Source: Watersipora subatra (Eukaryota; Bryozoa; Gymnolaemata; Cheilostomatida; Watersiporidae). Taken from it: a stretch of 64,000 bases of DNA. A program made the translations under genes and the position numbers. The notes beneath the pieces were generated by a model. That model did not search any database, was not told the origin of the DNA, and was given only the letters and a program-made list of their open reading frames with translations. Positions 21,010 to 32,139 of this stretch are shown piece by piece. The stretch is from the NCBI RefSeq assembly GCF_963576615.1, contig NC_088708.1:28713191-28777190 (forward strand), read 5' to 3'. Position 1 is the stretch's first letter. Every line of letters begins with the position of its first letter.

Positions 21010-22600
21010 TTCGGCCACGTGTAACCACAGATGACGGTTTGAAGAAAGAGTGTATCATATACCGTAGCATTCAAACTCACGACATACGGCTTAACAGCCG
21101 GGCACCCTAATACCTGCGCTAGTCGTTTAACTTCCGTAATATAAGCATTATTGTGCACATACTTATTCTCAGTGCTTTATCGACACATCTGATGATCTCT
21201 CATAGCACATCGGACTGTCAGGGTATTGACAGTTATAAAAGAACTCATTGCGAATCTATGTCTAATCACTTAACTAAAATAGATTTGAAATACTTTGGCA
21301 AAAAATCCTCATTGTGCAACTTACCAGAAACCTTGAAGGTTTTAATGAGCTCGTAAGTTGAATAAGGAACTTTTGGTGGAGCACAGAAAAAACCTGACAA
21401 TTCATAAAAAAAGACCAGAACACTTTTCCTTCTCTCCTAAAAGCTGTTGCATTCGAAAAAATGTCCTTTTGCTATCTAGCAAAAACTTTTGAAAAAATGT
21501 CCAAAAAATGTGATCACCAGACGTAGACAGACAACATATGCGTAGCCATGTAGATAGAGTTATGGGTCACAAATTACTAGATGTCTATTTGTATAGGCAG
21601 TCACTACGGAGAATTCTACTACACTAATAATTTTCTCATCTGACATTTGATGAAGTCAATCTTTATCAGATGGGAAAGCAGATACAGTGCATCAATCCAG
21701 GCTTACTATAACTTGTGTCAAAATATAGGAATTATTTACAGCACCAAAGAACTCAAGACATAGCCTACAGTTATGGAATCAAAATGCAAACCAGATCATA
21801 TATTTATACGGTTTCCAAGAACATATTTTTACTGGTAGTTATTCAATACTGATGAAGACACGCCATCAGAGTATAAAATAATCACTAAATGACATCTCTG
21901 GCATGACTAATAGCCCGCACTACTTTCATTGTGTAAATTTAGTCAACTATAGAGAGGTTTTGCAGTTTTTTGAATTTCTACAAACTGTAAATCAATAACC
22001 AGATATACAAAAAGGAGAGATTTCATAATAGTGAGTGGACTCGGAAGTTCCGTAGGTGTATTAGCTATTACTGTCAACTCCTCAGCCTCTTCCGACTTCA
22101 CTTCCTAAATGTTTAATTGTTTTGACAATGTTTGGGGTTTGGATGGTTGTCCGATGTGACCAAGTCTGTCCAAACAATGACAACTTTGACCGATAGGTGG
22201 CTCTTGCGAAAGAGGCGGCTTGCGACGCATGCGTATGAATTTCCCGCCAGAGTGTTGTAATATAATTTTTGTTTGTTATTATTACTGCTATTAATATTAT
22301 ATTGTACCCTATTGTAGGTATAACCATGTTTTACTCTCTCATGTACAGTAGGCTCTTTTACAATGTAAATAATCCGTTCCAGGAATGTTTACGTTATAGG
22401 AGTTTTACATTATAACAGCAGTAAAATGCTCGTAAATTCCATTCTAAGATCTTTCCAAACTCACCCCTTTGGCCATGCAAAAAGGGAAAACTTGACAACT
22501 TTTTTAGTTTGTGGGCTTTACTGTAACTGCAGTATTATTGGTTTGCATAGACAACTTTTTTCCTTTTTCTGATCAATCTTACAGGTTTTATAGACCAATA
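21010..22600. other. Intergenic with SINE-end and diverged repeat pieces
   Basis: About 21185-21235 carries the SINE-associated motif (CATCTGATGATCTCTCATAG, CGGACTGTCAGGGTATTG). About 22370-22500 is the reverse relative of 16870-17070. The rest shows nothing. Confidence 0.4.
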
Positions 22601-22614
22601 TTGCGGTAATTTTA

Positions 22615-23390
22615 CGTAAGTCGATGTGGAGCGCGCATCTTCGACGCTCATTTACAACGAGTTGCTTATTTCTTCTAAACAGCAAAGTCTAATCTGCAAA
22701 GTAAAAATAACAACAAACATTTTAGACGTCTATAATAAAGCAAAACGACAAAATATTTTCCCAATAAAAAAGCGGGACTAGTCTGTATCATATCTGTATT
22801 CAGGGGTCAAGGTTAGAATAAAAGAGAACTTTTGACAATACTCCAACTCGTGACATTCAGATTGGTGGGACGGTACTGTAAAAAGTGCACTGTAACACAG
22901 CAATCGACCATTTTTTTTAATTGCCTCCAAGTATTTATGAACGATTGCGCAGCTACCTATTTTCTGTTTTGTCGACACATCTGACGATCTATCACGACGA
23001 ACTAGAATCTCATAAAAGTTGTATATATACTAGATATAACGCTATACGCTTGTAGTTTTTCTTCTTGCAAGTGCCGCAAGATATGTAAATATGTAAAATA
23101 CGTAAAATTCAAATCGAATTTGCGAACTTCTGGTATGGCTTTATGTATTACGTTAACTGCAGTGTTTAATGTGAAGCCATGAAAGATTGGCATGTGTACG
23201 AAGTATGGGCCCAATTTTGTCCATAATATATCCAGTTGGACAGCATAGTGTATTGGATAAATATTTGTCTGCAGAACTGGAGGTGCTGAATTCAAAACTG
23301 GTTTGCAGCAGATTAGAAAATCCTGAAACCTTATCATTGTAAGTGGACAGACGGATGGACAGACAGACAAACATTAAGATTTATATATAT
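22615..23390 (-). mobile_element. SINE-like composite repeat
   Basis: Positions 22615-23010 align with 15791-16148, including the tRNA-like head on the - strand. Positions 23050-23390 add a second, + strand tRNA-like stretch (TAGTGTATTGGATAAATATTTG; GGTGCTGAATTCAAAAC) with a GACAGACGGATGGACAGAC tail. So two SINE-like units appear to sit in opposite directions. The reverse frames of 73 and 122 codons here are inside repeats. Confidence 0.55.
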
Positions 23391-23574
23391 ACATATGCGT
23401 ATTGTAGCCTAGGAGTTTGTGTGCAAGAAAATATAGGCTGTTTGATGTAAAGCACAGCACTCGAGTTTCAATGTCTGGGCATGGCTCAGTCTGTGTGTGT
23501 CTGATAAAACAAAAGCTGTTGATAGACAATTTAAATAACTACAGCTGACTCCACAAGTTACAGCATCCCTGTCT

Positions 23575-24110
23575 AACGGTTTTTTCGCCTTATGATGTGG
23601 AACACAAAGTTTTTTTCGGCTCCTTGTAATGGCATTTTCCTCGCCATACAACATCAACCAAAATCACTCTCAAAATTCAAATTTGGCGGTCTGTGTGCTG
23701 CATACGTCAGAGTCATGAGGATGCCAATGTGCTATTTACCAAAATCCCTCCCACAATGCCTGAAAGAGACACGATGCTCGCTCTCTCTCAGTTCAGCATT
23801 CTTCGTGTTTTGTAAAGGCTTGATCTTGCGTGAGTAAAACGATATCGAATTTATGATGCATTTTAGTGTTTAATATAATATTTACTATAAACTTTAATTC
23901 ATTATATATAACTATATAATTATATAACTATTTTGTTACTAATTTTTAATACGTACAGTGCGTATATAAAATTTTAATGTTGTTTTACCGTGGGTGTTCG
24001 CATTAGGTAATTATTATCAATTCCTTTACCCCTCTATACGGCATTTTCACCTTACAATTACAATACCAGAAGAAATTAATGTCGTATGACGAGAGGGGGG
24101 TCTTCTGTAT
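23575..24110 (+). repeat. Direct repeat, copy 1 (partner at 28140)
   Basis: Shares its start (TTTTTTCGCCTTAYGATGTG), middle (CACAATGCCTGAAAGAGA) and end (TTTTGTTACTAATTTTTAAT and onward) with 28140-28850, same strand. The second copy has extra sequence at about 28400-28660. The start motif recurs near the end as TTTGCCTTACGATGTCGAC in copy 2, so the element may carry short direct terminal repeats. Family unknown; non-coding. Confidence 0.7.
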
Positions 24111-24429
24111 TGCCTTATCTATAAGTAAAGAATTGTAGTTATGCTATAAAAAATTGAAAAGAGATATTCCACACCGTAGTTATCTGATTCAATGAAGAAA
24201 CCCAACTTGAATAATTGTTAGGTTTTTGCAAAAATTATCTTAATAGTTCCCATAAACTATTTTATTTGTTTCTATTTATTCATAGGCCAGTTCAGTGTTA
24301 GATAGAGTTACATGTATTTGAGCTCAGGTAGCCAAGTCTATTTCTATATTAATAATAGACTTATTCATCCACACCCACTTAAAGCTTCGATTATTGCCAC
24401 ATTTGCATCAGCAAGGATGCATCCTACTC

Positions 24430-24583
24430 TATAGGGTAATGTTATAGTCCTTCCAAAGAGACTCCATGTGCCTAAGTCTATAGGGTAATGTTGAAGTCCT
24501 TCCAAAGAGACTACATGTACCTATGGCTATAGGGTAATGCTATAGTCCTTCCAAAGAGATTACATCTACCTAAGGCTGTAGGG
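24430..24583 (+). repeat. 49-bp minisatellite, left part (split by a hAT)
   Basis: Three units of CTATAGGGTAATGTTGAAGT plus CCTTCCAAAGAGACTACATC plus TACCTAAGG, then CTGTAGGG, which is the duplicated target of the hAT insertion. The array resumes at 27500. Confidence 0.9.
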
Positions 24584-24735
24584 CCCAGGTGCCCAAATGG
24601 AGGCTCGTGGGCCTGATCAGGCCCTCCAGCTGTTCTGATCAGGCCCCCCAGCTGTTATAATTTTTTTTAATGTTTTGCAAATTTTAAAGAGTTTGTTTGG
24701 CAATGCATTATTGTCAATTTATCAGTAGTAATTAT

Positions 24736-25130
24736 TACCGTACTTTTCGGACTATCAACCGCACCTTTATATAGGCCGCATCTGCTTTATTTTCAAAAAA
24801 GGTAATAAAACACTACATAGGCCGCACCTTTTTTATATGCCGCAGAACTCATGACAGTGCTTTTAACACGGCAGCAACTTTGCAGGAACAGTGCCATTTG
24901 GCACTGCTTCGTATTAATTGACGCATTTTAACCCAGTGGCTAACGGAACAGTCCTGCAGTAGGCATTTTTTCATTTTTTATTTCACCGCTAGAAGTGCAC
25001 TAACCGCAGATTCCGGTTAATGCGCCCTAGCGGTGAAAGAAAAAACTGCAGAATAGCCGCAGCCTCTAAATCAGCCCTTGGCTCAAAACATCAGAAAAAA
25101 GTAGCTGCTAATAGTTCAAAAGTTCCGGTA
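24736..25130. mobile_element. Nested TIR element (TTTTCGGACTAT type)
   Basis: Left end TACCGTACTTTTCGGACTAT and right end mirroring it (AATAGTTCAAAAGTTCCGGTA) with repeated GGCCGCACCT inside. This resembles a widespread animal repeat with ends reading TTTTCGGACTATAAGCCGC. An internal inverted repeat (TTTCACCGCTAG/CTAGCGGTGAAA, about 24981-25038) is also typical of it. It lies inside the hAT, between the terminal repeat and the transposase start, so it arrived later. Superfamily not assigned. Confidence 0.65.
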
Positions 25131-25261
25131 GTTATCTGAAATCACCTGACCAGCATTCTCGACCATACTAGAATTTAGTTTTGCGTTAGCGTGGGAGATT
25201 TCTCAGCATAAATTGCTTGATTGTATGACTAATGACTTAAAAAAATAATTCGTAAGCAATC

Positions 25262-27271
25262 ATGGATCAGATATTGGTAGACAGAGAAAACCGACATTTT
25301 AATCCAAACTGGACTACACAATTCTTTTTTTATGAAGTAAAAGGGAAACTTACATGTTTGATATGCAATGAAGCAGTTGCTATAAACAAGGTAGCAAATA
25401 TCAAAAGGCATTACGCTCAAAACCATCCTGACTATGACGGAAGATTTCCTCCAGGGACAGCTAGGAGGCAGGAAAAGCTTGATAGATTAACAAGGCAGGC
25501 TAATGGACAAATGGCTATGATGAGGGGAGCTACAAGCTTGCAACAAAAAGCAGCTACTGCTGGTTATGAGGTTTGTTATAAAATTGCCAAAGCAATGGTT
25601 CCATACAGCAACGGCAATTTGTTCAAAGAATGCATGGTTTCAGCCGTTCAAGCGCTCTACCCTGAAAAGCTAGATATTCAGCAAGCGGTTCGGTCAGTAC
25701 CGCTATCTAGGAATACTACGTGTGCCCGATGGATAGAAGCTATTGCCAATCATTTGACTGAAGGTGTCATATATAACATGAACAGGTGTAAATCATTTTC
25801 AGTTGCAGTAGATGAGAGTACTGACATAAACGATGTTGCTCAGCTGAGTGTGTTTGTTCGGTATTATCTCAACAACAAGTTTAGTGAGGACCTTGCAGCA
25901 GTTATTCCACTGACAGAACGTACGACTGGAGAAAATATATATCTGGCATTCAAGGCTTACATGAGCCCCCCTAAAGTGTCAATGCATAAGATAATTTTTG
26001 TAGCAACAGATGGCTGCCCAGCTATGGTGGGTGTATATTCTGGTTTTGTGAATCGCCTGAAAGATAACAATCCTCAGATGATTGCATTTTATTGTATCAT
26101 ACACAAAAGCATTCTCTGTGCACAAATAAAAGATGAACATGGAAGTCTTAGGCTGGACATAATGAAACTAATAAACTTTCTCAGATCAAAATTATCTCTA
26201 CGACACCGCCAGCTTAGAAAATTTCTACAGGAGTCTGATTCTCAGTATGATGAATTGTTAGTACACAACAATGTCAGGTTAGTACCATATTGCTATCTTT
26301 GAATTATATTTGACATACTTATTTTCATTACATTATGATGAGGTAAAAAAGCACAGCAAAGTTGTGAATATTGTCAATTATTTTTAATATACAATGTACT
26401 TTAATGTACTTTTGCAGATGGCTGAGTAAGGGTAGAGCTTTGCAAAGAGTATGATCTGTAAGATTGCATATTGAGCAGTTTCTTAGTGAGATTGGAGGAG
26501 ATGCAGCAGAAGGATTTTTAGAGATTCTCAGATCGGAGCATTCACTGAGAGATATGGTAAAAAACCTTTTACCATATCTGGCTTTTCTGACAGACATTTT
26601 GGCTCATCTGAATGACCTAAATTTGAAGTTGCAGGACGAAAGTCGTAATGTGGTAGAAGCCTGGCAGGCAGTAACATATTTTAAAGACAAACTCCACTGC
26701 TTTCACGAGGACATAAACAGTGATATGAACCACTTTCCAATCATCAGGGAATTTGTGAATGGTCGTGATGATGTCGAGGACCTTACAACAGCACGCGCTT
26801 TTCTCATTGATGTTTCTTCAGAGATGGAGTGTCGCTTTGCTGCCTTTGATAGTATCAATGGCATTATTGAGCTGGTTGAGTGCCCATTTCAGGCACATCA
26901 GCTTTGGAAAGCCCAAGTTGATAACTTTCCTCATGTTCAGAGAGGTGTGGCAGAATTAGAGCTGTGTGATTTAAAGGCAGATATACTGGCTAAAGCTCAA
27001 TTTGCTGATCAAGCTATGGTAGGGTTCTGAACGCAACTTGCTGTACAGGAGAAGTATCCTATGCAATATGGCAGTGCACTTACTTACTTTCTTTGTTACA
27101 ACCTACTTGTGTGAATCAATGTTTTCTAAGCTGACATTTATAAAAAGTAGGTATCGTAGTGTACTGACAGAGGAACATACTCAACAGCTCTTAGCCGTAG
27201 CAGTAACCAAAGATAAACCAGATACTGCAACAATAGCTGCAAAGCAAACTTGCTTCCATGTGTCTCATTAA
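25262..27271 (+). pseudogene. hAT transposase with BED finger and an intron, interrupted
   Basis: The ATG-led frame encodes a BED-type zinc finger (residues about 31-58, CLIC...RHYAQNH), a catalytic region with SVAVDESTD and FVATDGCPAMVG, and the CIIHKSILC motif. A 140-bp GT-AG intron (26278-26417) joins VR to WLSKGRALQ, restoring the conserved VRWLS of the family. The C-terminal dimerisation region follows (LTFFVTTYLCESMFSKL, then KSRYRSVLTEEH). It resembles the hAT transposases that gave rise to vertebrate ZBED5/SCAND3-type genes. In-frame TGA codons lie at 26452 and 27028, and the reading frame changes near 27060 between EKYP and the dimerisation region. The protein cannot be made whole from this copy. 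Confidence 0.9.
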
Positions 27272-27499
27272 CATTACAGATATTTCTTCTGCACTGTAGA
27301 TTTTGTTGAGAATAAACCTAGATATGTTATTATGTTACGCCTTGTTACTTTCATGTTTATGTTCATGTATATATGTTTACTTACACACTACTTAAAATAC
27401 ACATATGTTTACATATATACAGCTGTATTCATGCCTGGCCCTCCTGATAAGGCCTGGTTACCTGTTTGGCCCTCCAGCAAAAGTATTTGGGCACCCCTG

Positions 27500-27725
27500 C
27501 TGTAGGGTAACGCTGAAGTCCTTCCAAAGAGACTACATCTACCTAAGGCTATTTAGGGTAATGCTATAGTCCTTCCAAAGAGATTACATCTACCTAAGGC
27601 TGTAGGGTAACGCTGAAGTCCTTCCAAAGAGACCACGTGTGCCTAAGGCTATAGGGTAATGTTGAAATCCTTCCAAAGAGACTACATCTACCTAAGGCTA
27701 TTTAGGGTAATGGTGGCGTCTTTTT
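27500..27725 (+). repeat. 49-bp minisatellite, right part
   Basis: Continuation of the array at 24430, about four and a half units, some with a 2-bp insertion (CTATTTAGGG). First bases are the duplicated CTGTAGGG. Confidence 0.9.
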
Positions 27726-28139
27726 AAAAACCCAATACGCCTTTTAAATGTTGCATGAAACGTCTAGCCAGTTAGAACCTTCTTCTAACTATTCCATATT
27801 TTATATTATTATAACAATTTATTGGCAATACTTTCATTTCAAATAGAAATATTTGTCATACACATTTATTATCTACCTCTAAGAATTTTCACGAGACAAA
27901 TGATACATTTTTGTTGCAAAAAAGAGCATTCCAATTAATTGCAAATGTACATCATATTCCAGCATATATTTTATTCCAACGAAAGATTTTTTAAATTTAA
28001 TCTTTAAATCTTTGCATCTTTATACTAATATATGTAGTTCCTTCTCAGATCTGCTTCAGATATTAAAAGTGTCATCTTTTAGAGTAATGTTCCTATAAGA
28101 GTACACTGTAAATATACATGTAGCCTACAGGGCGCCCTC
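27726..28139. other. Intergenic, nothing recognised
   Basis: AT-rich, no coding or repeat signal seen. Confidence 0.35.
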
Positions 28140-28850
28140 GAGTTAGTATACAATTTTTTCGCCTTACGATGTGGAACACGATGTTTTTTTGTCCCTTTTA
28201 AACGATATTTTTGTCACCATACAATAGGCTATCAACGAAAACTTCTTTCGAAATTCGAGTTCAGCAGTCGGTGTGCTAAATACGGTGGAATAACAAAGAT
28301 GCTAGTCGCTGCAATCCCTCTCACAATGCCTGAAAGAGATACGATGCTCATTCTCTCTCAGTTCAGCATGATTTATTAAAAGTTATAGTAAAAACGAAAC
28401 TGGAAATAGGTGATAAAATTTTAGGTGATGACAAAGTGGAAGTTGAGTTTAGTAAAATACATACTAAAACGTCGCTTCAAGTGTTTGTTCGACTAGCTAA
28501 ATCCATTTAAGTTAAATTTAACGTTTTTGGTATACATCTGTCTCGAAGGCAAGAACTACCTATGAAACGTACTGCACCTATTACATTGTAATGTTACATT
28601 TTATTGCAGATCGTAACCACTAAACACAGTAAAGCTACTGCAGGTAACTATAATTACTAAAGTTAACGTTCTATTTTGTTACTAATTTTTAATATGTACA
28701 GTACGAATGTAAAATTTTGATGATCTCCATTACGGTATGTTTGCATTAGATAATTACTATGGGTTTCTATACCCTTCTATACAACACTTTTGCCTTACGA
28801 TGTCGACACCAGAACAAATTAAAATCATATGGCAAGAGTCCGTTGTACTG
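28140..28850 (+). repeat. Direct repeat, copy 2 (partner at 23575)
   Basis: Same strand as the first copy and about 4.5 kb away, with the minisatellite and hAT between them. Identity is about 75-80 percent by eye, so the two are not a recent local duplication. A dispersed family is more likely. Confidence 0.7.
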
Positions 28851-29212
28851 TAAATATACAGGTACCACAAATTGTGTAATTTATCCCAGAGCCTTTAACA
28901 ACTTCAATATAAATACTTTGCATTGAAAATAGATTTCATAAAACCAGTGTAAAACTATAAGAATCAAATAAAGATTACTAAAAGAGTTTTTATTGTCTTT
29001 CTACATTCACTTTAGAAGTATTAGCAATGGAGATGCAGCATACGCGGCATAACGTACTCTAACATTGTTTACATAAAATTTAGCTTATTAATTTATTTTA
29101 CTTTGTACTTCATTTTTTCATTTTCTTTTTATCTCTTACCTTTGGTCTCTCCGTCCTCTCTCAAAACAGCAATGAATTGAAAAATTTTGAATGTTCTATG
29201 TTGAAAATTATT
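28851..29212. other. Intergenic, nothing recognised
   Basis: AT-rich; no supported feature. Confidence 0.35.
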
Positions 29213-29312
29213 TTAGTTCTAATACATGCATTAGCTCGAGTTCTGATACATGCATTAGCTCGAGTTCTAATACATGCATTAGCTCAAATTCTAATACATG
29301 CATTAGCTCTAG
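29213..29312 (+). repeat. 24-bp minisatellite, 4 units
   Basis: Units AGTTCTAATACATGCATTAG plus CTCG; each contains the palindrome CTAATACATGCATTAG. It explains the serine-rich 72-codon frame. Confidence 0.9.
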
Positions 29313-29436
29313 TTCTGTATCTTATGTTGGAAATAAGACTAATAAAATAAATAAAATTGTTAAATGGATTTTCTGTACGTGTAAAGCACACTTTATTAAA
29401 AGCCTATGATCCTATGTACTCTGGGGTAAAAGTTCT

Positions 29437-29650
29437 GACAAGGGGGACAGGCTTGTAATGGATGATCTGAAACTTTATGGGATGTCTAAAGCTGAGCTAG
29501 AGGCCATAGTAAACACACAGTATTTACAAGTGATATACGTGTGAAGCTTGGATTGCAAGAGTGTGCCATGTTGGTATTGGTATGCCGGAAAGACAGGTGT
29601 TGCAAGACTTAGGAGAATGGATTCCTAGAAATGCCACTTTGTAAGCGCTC
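29437..29650 (+). mobile_element. Non-LTR retrotransposon fragment (reverse transcriptase)
   Basis: Translation gives DRLVMDDLKLYGMSKAELEA, the MDDLKLYG box of LINE reverse transcriptases with the catalytic DD. After a one-base frame change comes DIRVKLGLQECAMLVLVCRK, the expected next block. Only about 70 codons remain, with no endonuclease part or tail. Clade not determined. Confidence 0.65.
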
Positions 29651-30240
29651 TCGTGTTCGAATAAAGATCTATTCAAATTTGTTCTAAGACTTCGAATTTG
29701 TACAAATATTAGTTGATTTGTATTTCTCTCAAAATAGTAACACAGTTAGCCTTGGAACTAGTTATAGGCTAACATTAATACAATTGACAAAAGAAAAACA
29801 CCTACACTTTGAAAAAGCATGATTCAAATGTGTTCTAAGAGTTGATGGCTTGTGTAAATATTGTCTGAATTTCACTCAGCTCAATAGCTTTGTAGCCTTT
29901 TAACCAGTTATTGGCTGAAATTAAAGCAAGCAACAAGATAATGACTTAATTTTAGTTTTGAGTTTGTAAGAGAAGACAATCAGGAAGTCTTGTCTGGAGG
30001 TTTACATTCTAAGCATTTACTATTTAAGTAATATAGTATTTAATATTTTATAATTGGCATATCTATTGAATAGCTGGAGAGCTCACCAAATGGCCACCTG
30101 CATAAGCAGAAGTGAAGCTGTCTGGGTAAGGAGGGTATGACTTCGTGTCATAAACAATTTCCGCAATATACTCATTCATTATAATTACTTGCAGTACAAG
30201 TCTGTACAATAGGCCTACCTAATAATTCATTAATTATTAA
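29651..30240. other. Intergenic, nothing recognised
   Basis: Two diverged copies of a segment of about 110 bp (near 29650-29800 and 29815-29950, sharing AAATTTGTTCTAAGA-like and TTTGTA-like words) suggest an old local duplication. No gene. Confidence 0.35.
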
Positions 30241-30418
30241 CTTTTCATATTACTGTATCATAATATTATTGTATCATAATATTACTATACCGTAATATTA
30301 CCGTATCGTATTATTACCGTATCATAATATTACTGCGTCGTAATATTACCGTATCGTAATATTACCATATCGTAATATTACCGTATGATAATATTATTGT
30401 GTCATAATATTACTGTAA
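30241..30418. repeat. 16-bp minisatellite, about 11 units
   Basis: Units AATATTACCGTATCGT with C/T and A/G drift. Extremely AT-rich and nearly self-complementary around AATATT. Confidence 0.9.
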
Positions 30419-30703
30419 TTAAATATTATATTTCTTACTCTAGTGTAAATTTATATCATCTCATTCATATATTACAAGTAATGCCACAAACTTTTCAGAC
30501 AAGAGCTTTGAGTAAAATCCAAGCTCGCTCCTACTAGCAACTAAATATAAAACTAATCAAAACCAAAGCCTGTCTACTTGGGACAAAACAACTATTTGAA
30601 GTTATCTGTTAGGCATCAGCCGCAGTCTGCATCCAGTTAGACTGAACAGCAACATCGCATATCAAATTACTGCTTGGTGGTAAATTTTCCTCCGTAAACA
30701 ATC

Positions 30704-30919
30704 TCAAATGAATTCTTTGTCTAACCACGGAGTGGGAGCGAGTGGTTCACTGGAGCAGATAAAAGCCTTTGATACGCCATCAGGTTGAGTCATTTGTTGT
30801 ACTCTCGCCTGGCATAAAAGCTGCAGTAGATCACGATTAGGCATCACTGATCGCTTAGCTGGCGTTACGCGCAGGACCTTGAAACACGCGTGAAGCTCAC
30901 GAGCAGGTGCTTGAAACAC
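30704..30919 (-). CDS. Hypothetical small protein (71 aa), weakly supported
   Basis: ATG to TGA on the - strand, in a locally more GC-rich stretch with balanced amino-acid use (MPNRDLLQLLCQARVQQMTQ in the middle). The LLxLLxxxxVQQM run loosely recalls a GoLoco motif but lacks the usual DDQR, so I do not assign it. The N-terminal part (residues 1-20) is made by an approximately 32-bp direct duplication (TTGAAACACGMGTGAAGCTY). No splice sites or polyadenylation signal were tied to it. It could equally be an exon of a longer gene or chance. Confidence 0.25.
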   Translation of the reverse strand: MFQAPARELHACFKVLRVTPAKRSVMPNRDLLQLLCQARVQQMTQPDGVSKAFICSSEPLAPTPWLDKEFI

Positions 30920-30999
30920 GAGTGAAGCTTACAAGCAGGTGTGTAGTTTTTAAACATTTCATATGTCCCAACAACTATAGCAGTCTGTCACTTGGGTAC

Positions 31000-31041
31000 A
31001 GCATTTATTCTTGTGTTCGTTATTGTGCTAACAAACAACAG
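31000..31041 (+). other. Candidate 5' UTR exon end of the 31602 gene
   Basis: AACAACAG|GTAACT is a fair donor (intron from 31042). It would pair with the acceptor at 31594-31595, giving a 554-bp intron. Non-coding. Inferred from signals only. Confidence 0.25.
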
Positions 31042-31601
31042 GTAACTTTGTATGTGCATTTTACCTGGTAGATATGATGGTTCAGCAATCAGACATAAAC
31101 TCCTATTACTATACATATTTAAATTATGGGTTTTAATTATTATTCTAGCTGATTATAGCACAGAAGAAATCTTTAGCAGTGACAGTAAAATGCAATAGGT
31201 TATTTATTTCTGTTTTGATAGCTAAATATTTTATATGCATACCTACACACCATGCTAGATCTTCATTAACTGCATTTTTTTGCCATTTTGCGAAAATGTG
31301 TTTCAAATACATGTAGCGATGTTAACCAGTGGATATTGCATACATCGCAAAAGACGGCGGGGATTAAGTCTAATTTTTGTTGAGGGCATTCGCAAGAGTG
31401 AACGAGACGGTGTGATCTTTTTGTAATATAGTATATACATATACCCTTGTCTTTTCTTCTCGCTGCCCACTGCCTTCAAGTAGGCCTACTATCTGCCACG
31501 TACTATCTATGTGTTAACCCTAATCTAGTTTCTAGCTCTAGAATCACCTCCAAAGTGTACAACTACTACTATCTCGCACCTATTCAAATTTTCAGTTCCC
31601 A

Positions 31602-31964
31602 ATGGAGTCCCTTTCCTATTCAACGCAAGAACCCAACACGGTTATTCGGTTGGCTACAAAGCAGACAGTAAAAGTTTCCTGCCCCCTTAACAAAACTCTT
31701 ACACTGGACGTACCCGTGCGAGTGAGCAATCAGAAACAGGTAGCATCGCAGCCTCCACCGTCCATCACAACAGATGAGATCGATGCTGCTTTGACACATA
31801 CCCGCTACTCAGGGCCAGGCAAAGGTTATAGCAACGGAGTCGGTCGCAAAAGTAACACTTGTATTAGTGACTCTGGTCTTGCTAAACATAACTTGATAGT
31901 ACCGAAGCTCGCACCGGTACAGCAGATACTCTGCACGACACCCGATGATCCAGGAATTCTCTAG
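31602..31964 (+). CDS. Small unrecognised protein (120 aa), related to the 3200 gene
   Basis: The exon begins at 31596 after a strong acceptor (AAATTTTCAG). The ATG follows 6 bp later and the frame runs 120 codons to TAG. Residues about 12-46 (RLATKQTVKVSCPLNKTLTL, then DVPVRVSN) match the patch in the 141-residue protein of 3200-3625 in order and spacing: T-V-x-C-P, T-x-x-L-D-[IV]-P, V-R-[IV]-[ST]-N. The remainder (TTDEIDAALTHTRYSGPGKG) is different and has no coiled coil. No signal peptide or membrane segment. An AATAAA lies 169 bp after the stop. Function unknown; the shared patch may be a short binding motif. Confidence 0.55.
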   Translation: MESLSYSTQEPNTVIRLATKQTVKVSCPLNKTLTLDVPVRVSNQKQVASQPPPSITTDEIDAALTHTRYSGPGKGYSNGVGRKSNTCISDSGLAKHNLIVPKLAPVQQILCTTPDDPGIL

Positions 31965-32132
31965 TTTCATACAGAGTTGCTGATAATATCTTCTCTTACC
32001 ATGCTCAATCCTTGTTCTTATCCACAGTTTTTTATCAATTATATTATTATTATTTTATAAGTTTACCTACCAGGATTTTATTGTTTTTGTTTTTTAGCCG
32101 TTAACCATATTTGGTTATCTATCATATTACGC

Positions 32133-32138
32133 AATAAA
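32133..32138 (+). terminator. Polyadenylation signal AATAAA
   Basis: Canonical hexamer 169 bp after the stop of the 120-codon gene, followed by a TG/T-rich stretch. Confidence 0.5.
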
Positions 32139-32139
32139 C

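Larger units (their letters stand above)
24584..27499 (+). mobile_element. hAT DNA transposon with 8-bp target duplication
   Basis: The 8-bp CTGTAGGG stands on both sides (24576-24583, 27500-27507), the hAT signature. Ends are short inverted repeats: CCCAGGTGCCCAAAT on the left and, read inward on the other strand, CAGGGGTGCCCAAAT on the right. The element holds a BED-finger transposase (25262-27271) and a 395-bp nested element between the left end and the start codon. The target duplication is still exact, which argues for a fairly young insertion. The transposase frame is nevertheless interrupted, so this copy is not autonomous. Confidence 0.93.

Noticed and set aside
23002-23374. 73- and 122-codon reverse frames
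   Set aside because: They cross SINE-like sequence and its GACAGACG tail.
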